Shown here piece after piece: positions 60,794-64,000 of a stretch of 64,000 nt of DNA; the stretch's first letter is position 1, and every line of letters starts with the position of its first letter. Below the pieces are notes generated by a model. That model searched no databases. It saw only the letters and a list, made by a program, of their open reading frames with translations, and had not been told where the DNA came from. The position numbers and the translations under genes are program-made. Source of the stretch: Argonema antarcticum A004/B2 (GTDB lineage: Bacteria; Cyanobacteriota; Cyanobacteriia; Cyanobacteriales; Aerosakkonemataceae). The stretch lies in contig NZ_JAIQZN010000002.1 of NCBI RefSeq assembly GCF_023333585.1, positions 1 through 64,000 of the forward strand. Direction: 5' to 3'.

Positions 60794-61798
60794 ATGAAAC
60801 AATTATTTGTAGCCTGGATTGCTTTTCATAGACGCCCTGTTTCCATGCAGTCCCACTTTGGCTATGAACTAAAATTTAGCCAATTTGCCTTTTCCAAACG
60901 CTATTTAAGACCTTTAGAGTACCTCGTTAAAGGTTGGACAACGCTAGTGCTGTTATTGCACAAAAAGCCTGAAGCGATTTGGTTGCAACTTGCCCCTACT
61001 CCTCTACTATATGTGGCTTATTTATATAAAATATTATTCAACCGTCACGTTATTATTATTGCAGATTGCCACAACGTTTTGTTTCGCGCTCCTTGGATAA
61101 ATTTACCAGGCGCGGTAGATCTTCTTAATCGTTGCGATCTGGTAATTTTACACAACGATTGTGTCAAGCAACAAGCCACAGCAGCAGGCGTCATAGGCAA
61201 ATGCTTGTATGTTTTGGAGGATCGGCCTGCAATGTTAGATTGTGGAATAATAGAGGATCGATCTGCCTTTCCCCACCCCTGGGTTCTGTTTCCATGCTCG
61301 TTCCACGCTGATGAACCTATTGAAGTTGTTTTGGCTGCTGCTCGTTTGGTGCCCGATATTACATTTGTGCTTACTGGCGATACGATCCGCGCCAAAGGTA
61401 TCCATAATTTGACCAACATCCCGCCTAACGTTAAATTACCAGGATTTTTGCCAACAGTAGAGTTTGATATGTTATTGTGTACTACAGATGCTGTTTTAGG
61501 TCTAACCACATTAGAAGATGTCCAAGTCTGTACCGCCAATGAGGCGGTGGGCTCGGCTAAGCCGTTAATTCTTTCTGAGACTAAACTCCTAAAAAAGCTG
61601 TTTTATAAGGGTGCCGTTTACGTGAAATCTGATAATCCTCAGTCGATCGCACAAGGTTGCCAAGAAGCTATATCTAGAAAAGCTGAATTAATCGAACAAA
61701 TCGTCGATCTGAAAGTTGAGCGCAATCAACGATGGCTTAAACAGGCGGAGCAAGTAGATGCGCTTCTCTATCATAGGGGTGCGGATACTTCCTTGTAG
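60794..61798 (+). CDS. Glycosyltransferase (GT-B)
   Basis: A 334-aa protein starting MKQLFVAWIAFHRRPVSMQS. It has the short GT-B plan: IWLQLAPTPLLYVAYLYKIL, VIIIADCHNVLFRAPWINLP and HPWVLFPCSFHADEPIEVVL, then VLTGDTIRAKGIHNLTNIPP, and TDAVLGLTTLEDVQVCTANE before AVGSAKPLILSETKLLKKLF. It is a close paralogue of the gene at 62793 and likely works on a related acceptor. It lies 40 bp after the previous gene. Confidence 0.82.
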   Translation: MKQLFVAWIAFHRRPVSMQSHFGYELKFSQFAFSKRYLRPLEYLVKGWTTLVLLLHKKPEAIWLQLAPTPLLYVAYLYKILFNRHVIIIADCHNVLFRAPWINLPGAVDLLNRCDLVILHNDCVKQQATAAGVIGKCLYVLEDRPAMLDCGIIEDRSAFPHPWVLFPCSFHADEPIEVVLAAARLVPDITFVLTGDTIRAKGIHNLTNIPPNVKLPGFLPTVEFDMLLCTTDAVLGLTTLEDVQVCTANEAVGSAKPLILSETKLLKKLFYKGAVYVKSDNPQSIAQGCQEAISRKAELIEQIVDLKVERNQRWLKQAEQVDALLYHRGADTSL

Positions 61799-61895
61799 GA
61801 TTATACTTACTAGAAATAGAACTAGGATAAAATCAGTTTTTGGGTCGGCAAAATTAAAGTAATCTTAAGATTAACAGGTTGAATGGTGGGATCGG

Positions 61896-62756
61896 ATGAG
61901 TGATGCGAAATTGGCGATTCTAATCGCTTGTCATAACCGGCGTGAGAAAACCTTAGCGTGTCTGCAAGGGATTTATGAGCAGAACGTCATCAGTGATGTC
62001 TACTTGGTGGACGATGGCAGCACTGATGGTACCTCAGATGCTGTGAGGAATACCTATCCAGCAGTTAAGCTGCTTGAGGCGGACGGCAACTTATTTTGGG
62101 GAGGGGGGATGCGACTTGCGTTTGCAGAAGCCTCCAAAATCGGTTATAATTACTACGTCTGGCTAAATGACGACATCGAACTTTCTGCCAATGCACTAAG
62201 TCATCTCTTGGAAACCCATCGCTATTTGAAAGAAACTGGTAAACCAGACTCTATAGTTGTTGGTTCGTTGCGCGATCGCACCACAGGCAAGATAACTTAT
62301 GGGGGAAGGGTACGGTTAAAAAAATGGCGTCCTCTCAAATTTGAGTTATTGGAACCTGGTGAGAAACCCCTAGAGTGCGATACCATGAATGGGAATTGCG
62401 TCTTGATTCCTCGTGCAGTGGCTGAAAATGTAGGGAGCGTAGATCCTGTTTTGACCCATCGCAGAGGAGATTTTGACTACGGATTAAGGGCGGGTAAGCT
62501 GGGGTGTTCGATTTGGGTGGCATCCGGTTATGTTGGTACTTGTTCGAGAAATCCTATCATCGGAACTTGGATGGATGCTAACTTGCCTCTAAGCGATCGG
62601 CTCAAAAAGTTGAACAATCCTAAAGAGTTATCTTCTAAAGAGTGGACACTGTATGCTAAAAGGTATGGCGGCCCGGTATGGTTTTTATATTGGCTAAGTC
62701 CTTACCTCAATTTGTTTATTAGTTCTGCTTTACAAAGTTTAAAACCTAAGACATAA
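61896..62756 (+). CDS. Glycosyltransferase family 2
   Basis: A 286-aa inverting GT2 enzyme (GT-A fold). It starts MSDAKLAILIACHNRREKTL, with VYLVDDGSTDGTSDAV and LLEADGNLFWGGGMRLAFAE, and the metal-binding DDIE in YYVWLNDDIELS; later RRGDFDYGLRAGKLGCSIWV matches the W/D acceptor region of rhamnosyl-transferase-like members. Probably acts on the same polysaccharide as its neighbours. Confidence 0.88.
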   Translation: MSDAKLAILIACHNRREKTLACLQGIYEQNVISDVYLVDDGSTDGTSDAVRNTYPAVKLLEADGNLFWGGGMRLAFAEASKIGYNYYVWLNDDIELSANALSHLLETHRYLKETGKPDSIVVGSLRDRTTGKITYGGRVRLKKWRPLKFELLEPGEKPLECDTMNGNCVLIPRAVAENVGSVDPVLTHRRGDFDYGLRAGKLGCSIWVASGYVGTCSRNPIIGTWMDANLPLSDRLKKLNNPKELSSKEWTLYAKRYGGPVWFLYWLSPYLNLFISSALQSLKPKT

Positions 62757-62792
62757 ATAAGAAACTTGAACAGCAATGAGTATAGTAAGCAG

Positions 62793-63788
62793 ATGAAACA
62801 GTTGTTTGTGGCATGGACTTTTATGCGGCGTCCCGAATCCATGCAGCCGCACTTTAACTACGAACTTACCTTTATAACGTTTGCTTTCAACAAACGGTAT
62901 TTAAGATTGTTAGAATATATCATCAAAGCCGCCAAAACGCTGCTATTGTTTGTACAGAAACATCCAGACGTTATTTGGGTTCAAATTGCTCCGACACCGT
63001 TACTGTATACCGCACATTTATACAAAGCATTGTTTAACCGCCAGGTGATAATTATTGCCGATTGTCACAACAGTATGTTCCGCGCTCCTTGGATAAAATT
63101 TCCTGGAGCCCTATCTCTTCTTAATCGTTGCGAGCTAGTGCTTCCACATAACGAATTGGTAAAAGAGCAAGCTATAGAACTAGGCGTAAAAAGCGATCGA
63201 CTCTGCATCCTAGAAACAAGACCCGCACTCTTAAATCCCGTTAATATCGAAATTAAAGATAACTTTCCTCATCCGTGGATTTTATTTGCCTGCTCCTTTA
63301 ACGCTGACGAACCAATTGAAGTCGTTTTAGCAGCTGCTAGTTTAATACCAGACATTACCTTTATAGTAACCGGAAAAACAGCACGGGCTGAAGGAATGCA
63401 CGACTTGAGCAACGCACCACCCAACCTTAAATTAGTAGGATTTCTGCCCAAATCGGAATTCGATATGTTGCTGTGCTGCACCGATGCCGTTTTAGGTTTA
63501 ACAACATTAGAAGGTGTCCAACTAAGCGTAGCAAATGAAGCTGTGGGAACGGGTAAACCGATGATTCTTTCTGAGACGAAAATTCTCAAAAAATTGTTTT
63601 ATAAAGGTGCCGTTTACGTAGATTCTCTTAATGCGGAATCGATCGCCAAAGGTTGTAGGGAAGCTATATCTAGAAAAAGCGAATTAACCGCAGAAGTGGA
63701 GCGACTAAAAGAGGAACGAAACCAGCGATGGCTGGGTCAAGCAAGTAAAGTAGATGCCATCCTGAATGGAGCCCAAGTTCACGGTTAA
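62793..63788 (+). CDS. Glycosyltransferase (GT-B), paralogue
   Basis: A 331-aa paralogue of the protein at 60794-61798. The start at the ATG at 62793 (MKQLFVAWTFMRRPESMQPH) is chosen because it aligns with that paralogue; a TTG upstream is possible. Matching segments: IWVQIAPTPLLYTAHLYKAL, VIIIADCHNSMFRAPWIKFP and TDAVLGLTTLEGVQLSVANE. The pair interleaves with a GT2 gene, so a GT-B/GT2 block may have been duplicated in part. Confidence 0.82.
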   Translation: MKQLFVAWTFMRRPESMQPHFNYELTFITFAFNKRYLRLLEYIIKAAKTLLLFVQKHPDVIWVQIAPTPLLYTAHLYKALFNRQVIIIADCHNSMFRAPWIKFPGALSLLNRCELVLPHNELVKEQAIELGVKSDRLCILETRPALLNPVNIEIKDNFPHPWILFACSFNADEPIEVVLAAASLIPDITFIVTGKTARAEGMHDLSNAPPNLKLVGFLPKSEFDMLLCCTDAVLGLTTLEGVQLSVANEAVGTGKPMILSETKILKKLFYKGAVYVDSLNAESIAKGCREAISRKSELTAEVERLKEERNQRWLGQASKVDAILNGAQVHG

Positions 63789-64000
63789 TTGGTATAATTC
63801 CGGCGCGTCCAAACCGTCGCCAAGTTTGGTGACACCGCAAATGCGTAGTTGCCAAACAATCGTCCTGCTGTACTTACAAATAACCGAGCAGGGGTGGACG
63901 GATGCTTTCTGTAACGCGCAGATTCCTTTCTTCCGTAGGGTAGGTAATGAGGGTAAAATTCATCGAATTCTTCAAGCGAGGAAAACATGGTATACTGTGC
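63789..64000. other. Window end, possible start of a gene
   Basis: Mostly non-coding. ATG at 63987-63989 follows GCGAGGA and could begin a new plus-strand gene (MVYC...), cut by the window end. No product can be named. Confidence 0.35.

Overview
The window looks like a chromosomal segment of a filamentous, non-heterocystous type cyanobacterium (Oscillatoriales-like; inference). Reasons: the HIP1 octamer GCGATCGC and its core CGATCG occur throughout, there is a nearly complete phylloquinone (vitamin K1) gene cluster, heptanucleotide tandem repeats of the cyanobacterial STRR kind are common, and several cyanobacterial families occur (pentapeptide-repeat proteins, Uma2 nucleases, DUF4079, the UPF0016 manganese exporter). 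No rRNA or tRNA gene was recognised.

Layout. 1-1300: end of a probable IS200/IS605-type element, a pentapeptide-repeat gene and a decayed DUF5996 gene. 1565-7100: leucyl aminopeptidase, soluble lytic transglycosylase and tatC, with a MITE-like element and a 35-bp duplication of the transglycosylase tail between the last two. 7147-7787: a VapBC-type pair. 7960-16389: phylloquinone genes menD and menF on the minus strand, divergent from menA, menH, menC and menE, closed by the convergent DHNA-CoA thioesterase gene; menB is absent. 16497-19493: Uma2 nuclease, TerB-like protein, a Uma2 fragment and a DUF815 ATPase. 19621-24409: two tandem paralogues that join a periplasmic Cache sensor to a pentameric ligand-gated ion channel (pLGIC) core. 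24742-28555: two paralogous pentapeptide proteins, a DUF4079 membrane protein and a small membrane protein. 28726-30453: sdhA.

30572-37506 is a defence and toxin-antitoxin island. It holds a VapBC-like pair, a nuclease-methylase restriction gene split into two ORFs by a run of overlapping toxin-antitoxin genes (hicBA with a nonsense-mutated toxin, DUF433/DUF5615, a second HicB/HicA pair), a third HicB-like gene and a DUF1016 (YhcG-type) PD-(D/E)XK nuclease. 37763-38657: a promoter, a yybP-ykoY type manganese riboswitch and the UPF0016 transporter it should control. 38743-46354: a second MITE copy, two TPR membrane proteins, a Pro-rich cyanobacterial protein, Uma2 with a heptad-repeat tail, the DUF39 sulfur protein, an AI-2E family permease and small membrane proteins. 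46430-52791: seven-bladed WD40 protein, bestrophin-like channel, SSS symporter with its DUF4212 partner, and an SDR. 53681-63788: methionine aminopeptidase, then an exopolysaccharide locus (BY-kinase/Wzz, an OPX export protein with about six SLBB domains, four glycosyltransferases).

Two themes stand out. First, repeats have entered coding sequence: palindromes and heptamer arrays of kinds that also occur between genes lie in frame inside menD, menC, menE and the WD40 gene. Second, the best candidates for little-described systems are the tandem Cache-pLGIC receptors and the restriction gene interrupted by nested toxin-antitoxin modules.
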